The position numbers and the translations under genes were made by a program. Positions 12,604-23,300 of a stretch of 64,000 nt of DNA are shown piece by piece (position 1 is the stretch's first letter; each line of letters starts with the position of its first letter). The DNA comes from Eretmocerus hayati. Its lineage: Eukaryota; Arthropoda; Insecta; Hymenoptera; Aphelinidae. Below the pieces are notes generated by a model that did no database searches, had not been told where the DNA came from, and saw nothing but the letters and a program-made list of their open reading frames with translations. The DNA is taken from NCBI GenBank assembly GCA_029851415.1, contig CM056743.1, positions 76,092,186-76,156,185 of the forward strand, in the 5' to 3' direction.

Positions 12604-12887
12604 CTGAAACTGAGGAGAATGAAGGCAAATTCAGGTTGTGCTTCAGAATGGGAAAATTTTTTGGAAGAAAGACAATTTTTTATATTTTTGTTTTTTCAGA
12701 ATCCCGAAAAATTTTTGAATTTTAACTTTTTATATATCTGTTTTGTCGAAGCCCCGGACAAAATTTTGAATTTTCATCTATCATTACTCTAATTCATTCG
12801 AATCATTGAAATTCTCGACGTTATCGTTTTTGTAATTTCCACGATTCCAAAAAAATGGATTTCCTAATGGTTGTTGAAATCACTTAC

Positions 12888-13175
12888 CCTTTACGATGTC
12901 TTCTATATATGTTGATGTCCTCGATGATATCCTGCAAGCTGACTTTGTTCTGCGTCGACTCTTGTTATACCTGCTCTGTCCACCCCATAGGGTACGTGTG
13001 TTTACGCCGGGCACAAGGAGAAGACTGCGAACTGTTGAGAGAGCGCGCATCATTAAGTATCCCCTCTCCTTTTCTGGTGTCATGATGCTTCTCGGCGCGT
13101 GTCTGTGTCTGTGAAGGCGGAGAGGGGAAGACTGCGGTTCCGGTAGAGAGCGCGAATGCCTGGGCGTTTCTGTGA
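12888..13175 (-). other. Exon-like cassette 6 of 7 (fully open frame)
   Basis: Minus strand: begins after GTTTCAG (13176) and ends AAAGG before GTAAGTGAT (12887). It is 288 bp, a multiple of three, and one frame is open through the whole cassette (contains RALSTVRSLLLVPG). In that frame both flanking introns are phase 1, so the cassette is symmetric. The protein is basic, Ser/Arg-rich and matches no family I know. Confidence 0.5.
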
Positions 13176-13439
13176 CTGAAACTGATGAGAATGAAGACAA
13201 GTTCAGGCTGTGCCTCAGAGTGGGGAATTTTGGAAATTTTTTGGAAAATTTTTTGAAAAAAAAAACAATTTTTTATATTTTTGTTTCTCCAAAATCCCAA
13301 AAAATTTTTGAATTTTCATTCTCCACATTTTCTTTTTATTGAGGGTCCGGAGAAAATTCCGAATTTCTATCCAATATATTTTCGTTCTATATTGATTTCA
13401 GAAATAACGATTGATCAAATTATTCATGGAATTACTTAC

Positions 13440-13724
13440 CCGTACGATGTTTTTCCTAGATGTCGATGTCAACGATAATATTCTGCAAGCTCACCTCATT
13501 ATGTGTCAACTGTTTTTATACTCGCTCAATTTCTATGAGCACGTGTGTTCGCGACGGGCTTGAGAAGATGACTGCGGGCTGTTGAGAGAGCGCGCATCAC
13601 TAAGAATCCCCTTTCCTTTTCTGGTGTCACGTTGTTTGATGCTTCTCGCGCGCGTATCTGTTTTTGAAGGCAGCGAGGAGACGACTGTGGCTCTGGTAGA
13701 GAGCGCGTATATTTGAGCGTTCCT
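13440..13724 (-). other. Exon-like cassette 7 of 7
   Basis: Minus strand: begins after ACTCAG (13725), a shifted acceptor compared with the other units, and ends before GTAAGTAAT (13439). 285 bp. The frame homologous to cassette 6 reaches a stop at about 13526. Confidence 0.5.
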
Positions 13725-14220
13725 CTGAGTGAGACTAAGAAGAATGAAGGCAAGTTCAGGATGTGCTTCACGGTGGGAAATTTCGATAATTTCCGGAAAA
13801 ATATCTTGAAAAATAAAATAATTTTTTATATTTTTGTTTTTTCAAAATCCCGAGAAATTTTTGAATTTTCATTTTTTATATATTTGTTTTGTCGAAGCCC
13901 GGAAGAATTTCATCTCTTACATTTTCCTTTTTTCTGAAGGCTCGGAGAATATTCTGTCTTTCTATCCATTATGTTCCTATTCTATTCGAATCACTCGAAC
14001 ACCTTCGACTTTCCTGTTTCCACAATTCTATCGATTTCAGAAAAACGAGTAATCAAATTATTGATGGAATTTTTTGCGCTTACGATGTTTTCTTCAGATG
14101 TGAATGTCCACGATGATATTGTGCAGCTCACCTCTTTCTGCGTCGACTGTTCTTACACTCGCTAAACTTCAAAGAGTACGTGTATCCGCGATGGGCTCAA
14201 GCAGGTGACATTGGTGATAT

Positions 14221-14719
14221 TGATCTTAGTACGAAGTAAGGCCCAGAATGAAAATTTTGAGTGTCACTTGTATATTTATCCCTGTAACCAACTGAGTAAT
14301 TAATAGCTCATTCTCTATGACTTTTTTATTACGCTCAGAATATGTCCTCAAAATACGCGTGTGATATGATTCAGCTGGAATACGATGGTTTTTGCTAGCG
14401 TAAGCTTACGCTAGCGAATACCATATATAGGTGAAGCTTCAAGGACACTCAGAACTACACAGGATTTTATTACTTCTTTGTCACTCTCGAAAGGTATAGT
14501 CGAGATAGTCCTAAGACCCAGAGGAAACCGATATTTGGGCCTGAGGCTGGACGAGAGCTGGAGCGGGGCGAGATGAGAACTATATGATAGGCTGTGCTAC
14601 CTCTGTACAATAACGTGCGATTGAAATGATTCAGTCGCATACGGGAACCTGTGTGACGATGAGCTGGGTACACATGAGTCTTTAGAGATAATAGGGGAAT
14701 CGATAACGGAAAGCCAACT
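14221..14719. other. Non-coding stretch between arrays
   Basis: No gene recognised. It contains the palindrome listed separately and a GC-richer block at 14500-14670 with no family match. Confidence 0.35.
14394..14415. repeat. Perfect 22-bp palindrome
   Basis: GCTAGCGTAAG and its reverse complement CTTACGCTAGC abut directly, so the 22 bases read the same on both strands. No flanking element was seen. Confidence 0.8.
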
Positions 14720-15150
14720 CGATCATGGGGCCCAAAACAAGGGAGACCCTGCTTAGAGTTATCATAGTCGCAGTCGAGACGTCACTGGGGTTGAAGAGAG
14801 TCCTAATGGACCCGAAACTCTCAAAAACCTCAGATCGAGTGTTCAGGTACCATCGACAAGGTCCAGAGGATTTTTTACTAGCCAGCAACCTCGGCTATGG
14901 GGCCCAAAACAGGGCGGAATCCAGCTTTGAGCCATGTTCCGTGCGGTTATGACGCCTTTGTGGGTTGTAAAAAGTTCCAATCGATCCGCCACTCTACAGA
15001 ACCTCAGACCAGATGGTTGTCTACCATCAAAGATGCCCAAAGGATTTATTACCAGTCAGCATCCTCGGATATGGGGCTCAAAACAGGGCGGGATCCGGCT
15101 TAGAGCCATATTCCGCGCAGTTATGACGCCTCTGTGGGTTGTAAAAAGTT
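14720..15150 (+). repeat. ~173-bp tandem repeats (2.5 copies)
   Basis: ATGGGGCCCAAAACA-type starts recur at 14725, 14897 and 15071. Copies two and three share long blocks (GTTATGACGCC and TGTGGGTTGTAAAAAGTT). Not coding by appearance. Confidence 0.65.
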
Positions 15151-15885
15151 TCTCGTACGGAAATGAGTGTACGCAAAAAACTGTCATACCTCGGTCAATT
15201 TTGATCTGATTGTATTGATTGAACGCTTAAATTGAAGGTCTCTCCAAGAACTATCCGACTGTTTGATCGAGAAATCCTAGGAAAAGCAAGTTTTGAAAAT
15301 CGTCATAGCGCAAAATTCACAATCTTACCGCTCGAAAGAACCACTTGCCATATTTTTCTAACAAACACTCCACGTAAAAATCGGTCCGAAAATATTATGA
15401 TAGAATCAAAATGAGTTCTGAAGTAAACTCAGGGAGGAAAGAGTATTTCTTGTAGTTGATGGAAAATGATCCCACAGCTGCAAGCGATAAAAATTCTTTC
15501 GATGCTACACACAACTATAGCGGTATATAGCTATATATAGTATACCTATTGTATACCGAAGGAAGAAGGAGGAAAAGTGCGAGAGACCGATGGAAATAAT
15601 CGGCATTTTCGCAACTCAATTCTTGTTCATGTGAGATCTTGACAAATGTCACTTCCGAAAATACCCGACTATGGATAATCATTAGTATATTCTCTATCAA
15701 TAATATTATAAGTTGATGACATCCAGGGAATCGTTCATAGGAAAAATGAAAGTTTTCGAAAAAACTTGTTAATCGAACGGAGGTATAGAACCTCATATAA
15801 ATAATCATAGAACTGAGGAATATTGTTTATGAACAATTCATTGTTAATAATTCTTTCCCTCTCAAACTTTTTGTCTGTAGAGTAG
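15151..15885. other. No gene recognised
   Basis: AT-rich stretch with a small TA-rich inverted block near 15520-15550. Nothing assignable. Confidence 0.3.
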
Positions 15886-15960
15886 CTTTGCCGACTATTC
15901 TCTATCAGCGCTCTCGGCGCTCACTCCCTTCTTATATATAAAATATTATATGGGTCATTC
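15886..15960 (+). mobile_element. Fragment resembling a copia LTR start
   Basis: GTAGCTTTGCCGACTATTC matches GTAGCTTTATCGACTATTC at about 25838, inside the presumed 3' LTR of the decayed copia element at 20304-25560. It may be a relic of its 5' LTR or an unrelated LTR fragment. Confidence 0.4.
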
Positions 15961-16287
15961 TAGAACAAGGTGAACATTTTGAAAATCGACGAAACTTAAA
16001 AATGCCCCAGACATTTTTTTCCCCGTTAGTACTACTAGAATACAGTTGAAGAAAATTTTTCTCAGATTTTTTGGGACCCTTGGCGGGCCCTACGAATTTT
16101 CGAAGCCCCATTTTTGAGCAGTTTTTTACCTATTTTTCGCTATCTTGGAAAATTGGTAGCTCGGACCCAAATGCATCTTTTTCATCCTACCTGGGCGTTA
16201 TGACGTACATTTCCGAGGAAAAAATTGACTGGTCCAAAACATTAATATCTGGGAGGTCCCAGTAATCCATCAAAAAAGGCCCAAAAT

Positions 16288-18500
16288 TACGACTTTGCAC
16301 CATTTTTGGAGGCGTATAGGTCGAAATGAGAGCCTCTTATTGAAATTTTGCTAGAGGAATAACTTGTAGGCCTTCAAAAAACCTCCAATTTTCTTTTTCG
16401 TACGTGTCATTATCTCATTCCACGTGCGATCCACAGCCGATTTGAGTTGGTAATTTTTGTAAAAACGTGAAATTTCAAGGCCAATTTAAAAAAATCGGTT
16501 TTTTTTATCGACCCCAAACCTATGAGAAAATGTTCTCTCAGGTGTCTGCTTGGAGGCCCAACGATGATCTGGTTGTTCCTTCTGAATTCCGATCTTATAC
16601 GAGCTGTTGAAAATAGTCGAAAATACCGGAAATCGTGTCGAATCCGGGCCTTATCAGGACGTTCTGTGGACTGGGTCTTCCCTTGCTCTTAATTCGTGGA
16701 CTCTGATTATACAGTGCTCGACATAAAATAGTATGAAATATATGACCTATGGCTGAAGAATGGTCTCTCGTGCGATTTTTCACGATGGAATAGTCCAAAA
16801 CTAGAGTAAATTGTGTAAATATATGATAAATCGAGAGAATTGATTAGCCCAGCCGGCGGCTTTGGCACTCCGGGCATGCTCCGCACTGCATGCCGTCCTT
16901 CGATTCTACAGACCGGCACTTTGGTCAATCAAAAATTTAATACGAGTCATGATATCGGTTAGTCGTACTCAATGTGTAGTCTGTTTGAATCCATGCAAAC
17001 CACTGAGTAAATGGGAATCCGTTTCCCCCCAAAATTAGAGACTATGACGATGAGTGACGTAGAATGTAGAATCTTTCCCCCTCCCACTTCAATTTTCTCA
17101 ATAGTCTTACTTGGCGAGTATCACCATCCTTCCTCTTTAACTTCATCTGAGATCAAACTATGGATTCCAACTCTTGAGGGTCATGAGACCACGGGAAACA
17201 TGTCGAGTAACTTTTCATCAAAATCTAAACGCCAAACGAGTGGAGAGAAATTGCAAAATATTGATCTTAATTTTTGAGAGTCATGAGATCAGGGAAAGTA
17301 TGTCGAGTAATTGTTTTGCAAAATCTGAATGTGAAATGGATGGAAAATGATTGATTACTTCACAATCTGATTACCCCTCTGTAAGTTTGACTCAACTTGA
17401 GTCAAACTTACAGAGATAATCAGATTCTAATGTAATCAATCATTTTCATTCCATTTCACATTGAGGTTTTGAGGAACAATGACTCGACATACTTTCCCTG
17501 ATCTCATGAATCCCAAGAATTGAAATCAATATTTTGCAATCTCTCTCCATTCGTTTGACGTTTAGATTTCGGTAAAAAGTTACTCGACATGTTCCCCCTG
17601 ATCTCATAACCCTCAAGAGTTGAAATCCATGCTTTGATTCCAGATGAAGTAGAAGAGGAAGGATGGTGATACTCGCCAAGATGGACTTTTGGGAAAAGTA
17701 GAGTGGAGAGGGGAAGAATCTACATTCTACGTCGCTTATCGTCATAATCTCTACATTTGGGAGGAAACAAATTCCCCTTCATTCAGCGGTTTGCATGGAT
17801 TCAAACAGATTACACATTGAGAACGACTAACCGACATCATGACTCGTATTATATTTTTGATTGACCGGAGTGTCGATCGGTAGAATCGGAGGATGTCTGC
17901 AGTGCGGAGCATGCCCGGAGTGCCAAAGCCGCCGGCTGGACTAATCAATTCTCTCGATTTATCATATATTTACACAATTTACTCTAGTTTTGGACTATTC
18001 CATCGTGAAACATCGCACGAGAGACCATTCTTCAGCCATAGGTCTTATATTTCATACTATTTTATGTCGAGCGCTGTATAATCAGAGTCCACGAATCGAG
18101 AGCAAAGGAAGACCCAGTTCACAAAGCGTCCTGATGAGGCCTGAATTCGACACAAATTTCGGTATTATCGACTGTTTTCAACAGCTCGTATAAAATTGGA
18201 ATTTAGGGGGAACAACCAGATTATCGTTGGGCATCCGAAGAGACACCTGGAAAAACATTTTCTCATAGGTTTGGGGTCGATAGAAAGAAACGAATTGTTT
18301 GAATTGGCCTTGAAGTTTAACGTTTCTACAAAAATGACCAATTTAAATCGGCTGTAGATCGTACGTGAAGTAAGATAATGACACGTTTGAAAGAGGAAAT
18401 TGGAGGTTTTTCGAAGGCTTACAAGTTTTTTCTCCAGCAAAATTCTACTACGAGGCTTCCATTTTGGCCTATACGCCTCCAAAGATGGTGCAAACTCGTA
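16288..18500. repeat. 2.2-kb palindrome (arms ~1.1 kb)
   Basis: The whole segment folds back on itself. Outer ends are TACGACTTTGCACC on the left and GGTGCAAACTCGTA on the right; the centre is a near-perfect 39-bp palindrome at 17377-17415. Matching landmarks recur inverted, for example CCGGCGGCTTTGGCACTCCG near 16853 and its complement near 17920. No transposase frame survives. It is best read as a foldback element or an inverted duplication. Sequence outside 15,960-16,287 has no mirrored partner. Confidence 0.85.
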
Positions 18501-18628
18501 CTTCCAGGCATAAATACTTCAAAGATGTGGCGTATTGTAGATGATCTGGGCATGTGATCAAAATCTGTGGGAAGTACTAGTGCTCCATTCTCCGCGGATG
18601 AGTTGAATGAATATTTCGTGAGAGAGCC

Positions 18629-19344
18629 ATGTTTAGAAGAGTTGATGATCATTGCCCTACTGTGAGAATATCACCGGACAGCAGATTCTATTTTAGGCAC
18701 GTAGACCCTGAGGTAGTCGTTGAAGCAGTGTACTCAATAAAGTCTGAAACTAAGGGTGCTGATGACATCCCCATTGGGTTCATCAAGGATTGTCTTCCTC
18801 ACATCCTTCCAGTGCTTTTGAATATTTTTAACTGCTCTTTGCAATCTGGCATTTTTTTAGCGAGTTGGAAAACTGCTTTGGTAACCCCTCTCCCCAAGTG
18901 CAAGTCGCCCTCGGAACTCAGCCACCTTAGACCAATAAGCATTCTAGGAGCTTCACCTAAAATTTTGGAGGATATCGCGTTGCGCCAAATAATGGACTGC
19001 GTCACCACTAATCAATGGTCAGCTCGGTGCAATCAGATTTCCGCAAAAATCACAGTACGCATACAGCATTAATGAAAATAGTCTCGAATATTAGAGGAGC
19101 TGTGGATCGTGGAATGATTACCCTGATGGTCAGTCTCGATTTCACACGAGCATTCGACATGGTTCGTATTTCTCTTTTCATTGAGAAACTGAAAGCCTAT
19201 GGGTTCTCGGACTCAGCCTGTGGATGGGTCAAGTCATTCCTTTTGGACAGGACACAAATTGTCAGATTGCCGGATGGCCAATGCTCGGTACCATGCATTC
19301 GCCATGCTGGTGTTCCTCAGGGTTCGAAAGCAGGGCCAATTCGG
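18629..19344 (+). pseudogene. LINE reverse transcriptase fragment
   Basis: CR1/Jockey-group RT blocks in two frames. The first (18629-19072) has KGADDIPIGFIKDCLPHI and LRPISILGASPKILE. A frameshift at about 19020 leads into SDFRKNHSTHTALMKI, VSLDFTRAFDMV and GVPQGS at 19015-19330. The fragment stops just after GVPQGS, before the YADD block, where a GC-rich segment begins. The blocks parallel those of the LINE at 46,073-57,666, but wording differs enough to be another family. Non-functional. Confidence 0.75.
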
Positions 19345-19860
19345 CTCTGATATCCCGGGTGCCCGGCTTTCGCCTCCACCCCGGTTGGCCCCATGGGCGT
19401 GGGGCAGGGATACGCCCTGCCTGCGCGTCGGTTTGGAGTCCGGCCATCACCGATACCCGAGTGGTTCGGCAATGACTCGGTCCTCCTCCCCGATTACCGA
19501 ATCCCGGGCTCGGCCCCCAGCACAAGGCCGATGCTCACTACTCGGTGGGGGGTTTTGGGGCTCGTCTAGGCTTCCTGAGAGCCTAGGGAGCCCCTCGGGA
19601 TGATGGATGAGTCTTCCAGGCTTGCATTGTTATCGCCCGAGGGCAAACTCAATGCGAGTCCCTAGACTCACCCACCCCCGTAGTGCCAGATCGAGGTGTG
19701 CGGTCTCCACGCTCCGACAGGGCGCTGACTGGGACCGGGAGCTCCCCAGACTTCAGGAATGAGGCACCATGCCCCAACCCCCCTTGCGGGTAACTCCGAA
19801 GTAACACTCTGGATCAAACGCGGTGAGTGGTGTACATGTGCGGTATGCGCATTGGAGAAC
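19345..19860. other. GC-rich block abutting the LINE fragment
   Basis: Composition changes sharply from the flanks (long G/C runs, GGCCCCATGGGCGTGGGGC). Open frames look compositional. It ends near CTCCGAAGTAACACTCTGG. Probably an inserted element or retroelement UTR; no family recognised. Confidence 0.4.
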
Positions 19861-20303
19861 TCTAATGTCTCGCTTAAGATGAGAATATTACCTGTTGGTG
19901 TGAATATTCTGAGATCGATAGATTAATGAGAGAATCCTCCTATTGATAATGTTTGAAATGATTTAACACTAATTGAGAATGTTTCACAATCCTGGATCAG
20001 GTGGTTAGTCATCCCCTCAACTGAAAGTACCCAATGGACGGAGAGCACTTGGAGTACTTGGAGTACATGAGGATCAGGAGTGAGGCAGAGGCTAGTGTTC
20101 TTGATCATATAGTCCGACGTAAGAGTCACATTCATAACTCACAAGACTAACCACCCATACTTGAACAGACTCACAAGTTGAGTGCTGTGATTTCTAAATG
20201 TAAGGTTTCAAAAGTTGAAATCCTTGAGTGAATTCGCTTGAAGCTTTTGAATTCTGAGATGAGTAAGTGAGTAAGGTCAGATCTGACAAATTATTCAGAG
20301 GGA
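19861..20303. other. Upstream region of the decayed copia element
   Basis: No gene. It should contain the 5' LTR or leader of the element that follows, but no repeat matching the 3' end at 25,828 was found, so the 5' LTR seems lost or too diverged. Confidence 0.3.
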
Positions 20304-23300
20304 GTGAATCCAGGATATGATGAGTGGGTTCAATTCACAGCTACGGCCACGACAAGAACAGCGAATCGAGAGACCATGAGCGAAAACAACCCCGCAGTGT
20401 CAAATGAATCGAGAGGTTCAATGCGCCACAATGGAGGATATAATACTCCCGAATTGCAGAGTGCTATCGCAGCTGCTAGTACTTCAGCAGAGAGCTTGCT
20501 AGCGAGGGTGTCTGGGGACCAGACTAATCAGATGCTTATCGAAGAAGCAATTGACAAGTTCGTTCTGGCACATAAAAACGTGTTAGAAACAGGAAAGCTT
20601 GAATAAGCGAACAAACGAACATCCGGACCGCAAGCCTCCTGTAGCGGGGTATCTGCCGCTGTCGTCTCAAGCGTACAGGGCCAGAATATGTGAGGACCAT
20701 TCCAAATACGGAAAATAATGAGTACTCACAAACTTACAACTAGAGCAAGTTTTGAGATTTGGATGGACAACCTCAGAACAGGATTAATAACCTGGAGGTC
20801 GTTGGATCTGGTGGACCCTGGAGTCTCAGGGTCTATTAATTTGACAGCGGAAGATATAATGATGAGGAAGAATTTCGCTAAATAAATCATAATTTCGCTT
20901 ATAGATGAGGACTACGATCTGAAAATCCTAGGCATGGAGGAACCTATAGAAATAATCAAAAAGCTGCGAGAAAGCACAAGAGGAGAGATCACTTCTATCC
21001 CTGCATCAATTCGTCAGGTTCTATACGAAATCAAAATGAAGTGAGGGGAAAGAGTTCATGAATTCCGTGAGCGCTTTGACCAGTTAAATAGAGAGCTGGC
21101 GCTGAGCGGCGATACGAAGCCATTTGATGAGGACGACAAACGCGATCATTCCTACCAAGCGGCGATAGACGCTATGCCGGATTTCCGTCGGCATGATTCT
21201 TCAGTAGAAAAAGTTCCAGGAAAACTCCTTGTCCATGACCCTACATGAAGTACTGTGGAAAGAACCGAGGCCGAGATGAACAGTTCAAATGAGACAAGCC
21301 TTGCATCGCATCGAGATTGGCAATGATATGCTGGCTGGAAAACTGAACCCATCTGCAGCAGGAACATTGGCTCAAAGCTCGAGTAGCCAGGGATCCATCT
21401 GTTACAGATGCAATAGAGTCGGGCACTGGTGAAATGAGTGCCCATTAATACCGTTGAACAAGTGGTACTCTCGTAATTGTGAGCATGAAACTGACCACAT
21501 TCCCGACGATCGCCCGGATACATGATCCAATCGACCCGTAGATCGAAAGAGGCTTCACGACACAGGCGCAGGTCAGCGAGGACCCCTCAACGAAGGAGGT
21601 AAACCTTACCGTCAGAGCTAAGAAGAACAAGGCTCTCGAAGCGGCAGGCCATCCAGAGGGCGAAATGCCTCTAGAAGTGGCTCTCAAGGGCCGAGCCGGG
21701 GCAACAATAGAGAAAGAGCTCGAGGTCGTGGCAGAGGAAACAATCGGGGTCGGAACAACGGAGGCTCCAAGAATTGCCCATCCGCGAGGAGGGCTGAATA
21801 TGAGGATAATCACGAGTACAATGAGGCAGAAGTAGGAGAAGAACAATGGTATGATGAAGAGTACGAGAATGGTGAAGGTGAGATGCACATTGACAATAAT
21901 ATGAGTCATATGAGATTCATAGCTGATTCAGGAGCTATTGAGCACTTTGTGGATAAAAGTTTCGTTTCAACTGATTTCAAAATATCTGAAAATGGAGTTA
22001 TCACGAGTGCGAATAAGAATAGTTTTGCAGATACTATAATTGACGGTAGAGGCGGTCTTGTGCTCAAGAATGATAGATTACACAGGAGCCACATCAAGCT
22101 TACGAATGTTATTGCCGCAAAAGATATTTTAGAAAACCTATTATCTCTGCGTTAGTTAGTTGATGCAGGTTTCACTATAATTCTTGATAACGAAATTTTC
22201 AGAGTATTTGACAAATCAAATGAGAAGGAATTCTTGAGGGAGTTAATGAGAAACCCAATTGGATTGTTAGATTCCAAGTCAAAGTTTCGGGAGGCTGGAA
22301 TTCTACTGAAGTCTGTAATGCTGACTACACATGTACTGCATCAATCGCGATCGACGGTGAGCTTCCTGAACAATCACAAGCCAACTCTAATGGTATTACT
22401 TTGTTATCTCCGGACGGAGAAGGTTTGCCTTGTGTCCGAATATCACCCATTGAACCTGGTTCTGCAATTGGGAGGGAGAATTCAGAGAAGCTTGTCGATC
22501 CTGGAGTCCAGATGGAAAGAGAGTCAAATTCAGAGCCTAATCCACGAATACAGTCAAACTTAGAGTCGAACCATAATCACATAGAGTCAGAGGTCCAAGT
22601 TCCAGAGTGTGACGAACCAGAAGGGTCTGTCAATACAGTATTGAATCGAATTAACAGAGTAGATGGTTCACAATCTATAGACATTTTACAAGATGTATTG
22701 AACCTTGCTCACTGTTACGAGGTTTGAGCAATAGCTTCTCTCGAAAATGAAGGAAAACCCCTACCTCGCGCCTAATTTGCATGCTCTATTTCTGACCTTT
22801 ATTTCTGAGAAACCCGTCACTCAAACCTCGTAACAGTAAGCGAGAAAGTTGTTGGATTTTCAATTGCGAAGATTTTGAGCTATCATACATGCCAATCAGA
22901 GCACTATTAAGGGATTCACAGAGCCCGAAGCGAGGAAAATATCGAAGCGAGTCGAGGCAGAAGCGGTGGTTGAGCAGTGGCCGCAAGCTCATGCTCGCGC
23001 CCATGCAAAAAGCATAGGCAAAAATTCCAACTCGCTCTAGTTTACTCAATTTTGCGCGGATTCAGACTCACAAGCACTCAAACTCTTCGTTTTTGAAAAC
23101 CCTACAATCGCCTTGCATACTGTTGCCGCATCTGAGCTATGGTCTTTGAGCTCAATGCATAAGGAGACCGAAGCCCGCACTAAACCACATATAAACACGT
23201 TCGACTGCTCCCTCCCGTGGTATGCCGTTTTCCGCCGCACGGAAGCGCTGGAACTCATACTTCCCATAGCCAATACCTGAGAGTATGTGGGAATCAGCTG

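Larger units (their letters stand above)
9976..14220 (-). repeat. Tandem array of ~585-bp exon-plus-intron units
   Basis: Eight related units follow each other; the eighth is truncated. The anchor GACGGGCTCCAGAG or a close variant recurs near 10675, 11265, 11836, 12427, 13006, 13546 and 14190. Each of the first seven units has, on the minus strand, a 3' splice-site-like CAG, a 283-289-bp GC-richer block, and a consensus GT(A/G)AGT donor. AT-rich spacers of 264-307 bp with runs of A and T separate the blocks. The sharp composition change at the predicted borders supports an exon/intron reading. Reading frames are not shared by all units: one unit is open for 96 codons, others have stops or shifts. 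A long non-coding RNA or a decayed internally repeated gene both remain possible. Confidence 0.7.

Noticed and set aside
9976..14220. CRISPR-like array
   Set aside because: Units are ~585 bp with diverged spacers of common origin and eukaryotic splice-like borders; no short identical repeats with unique spacers.
17011..18193. Mirrored pairs of frames in the 2.2-kb palindrome
   Set aside because: They occur in both arms because the arms are copies; no motif and no conservation bias.
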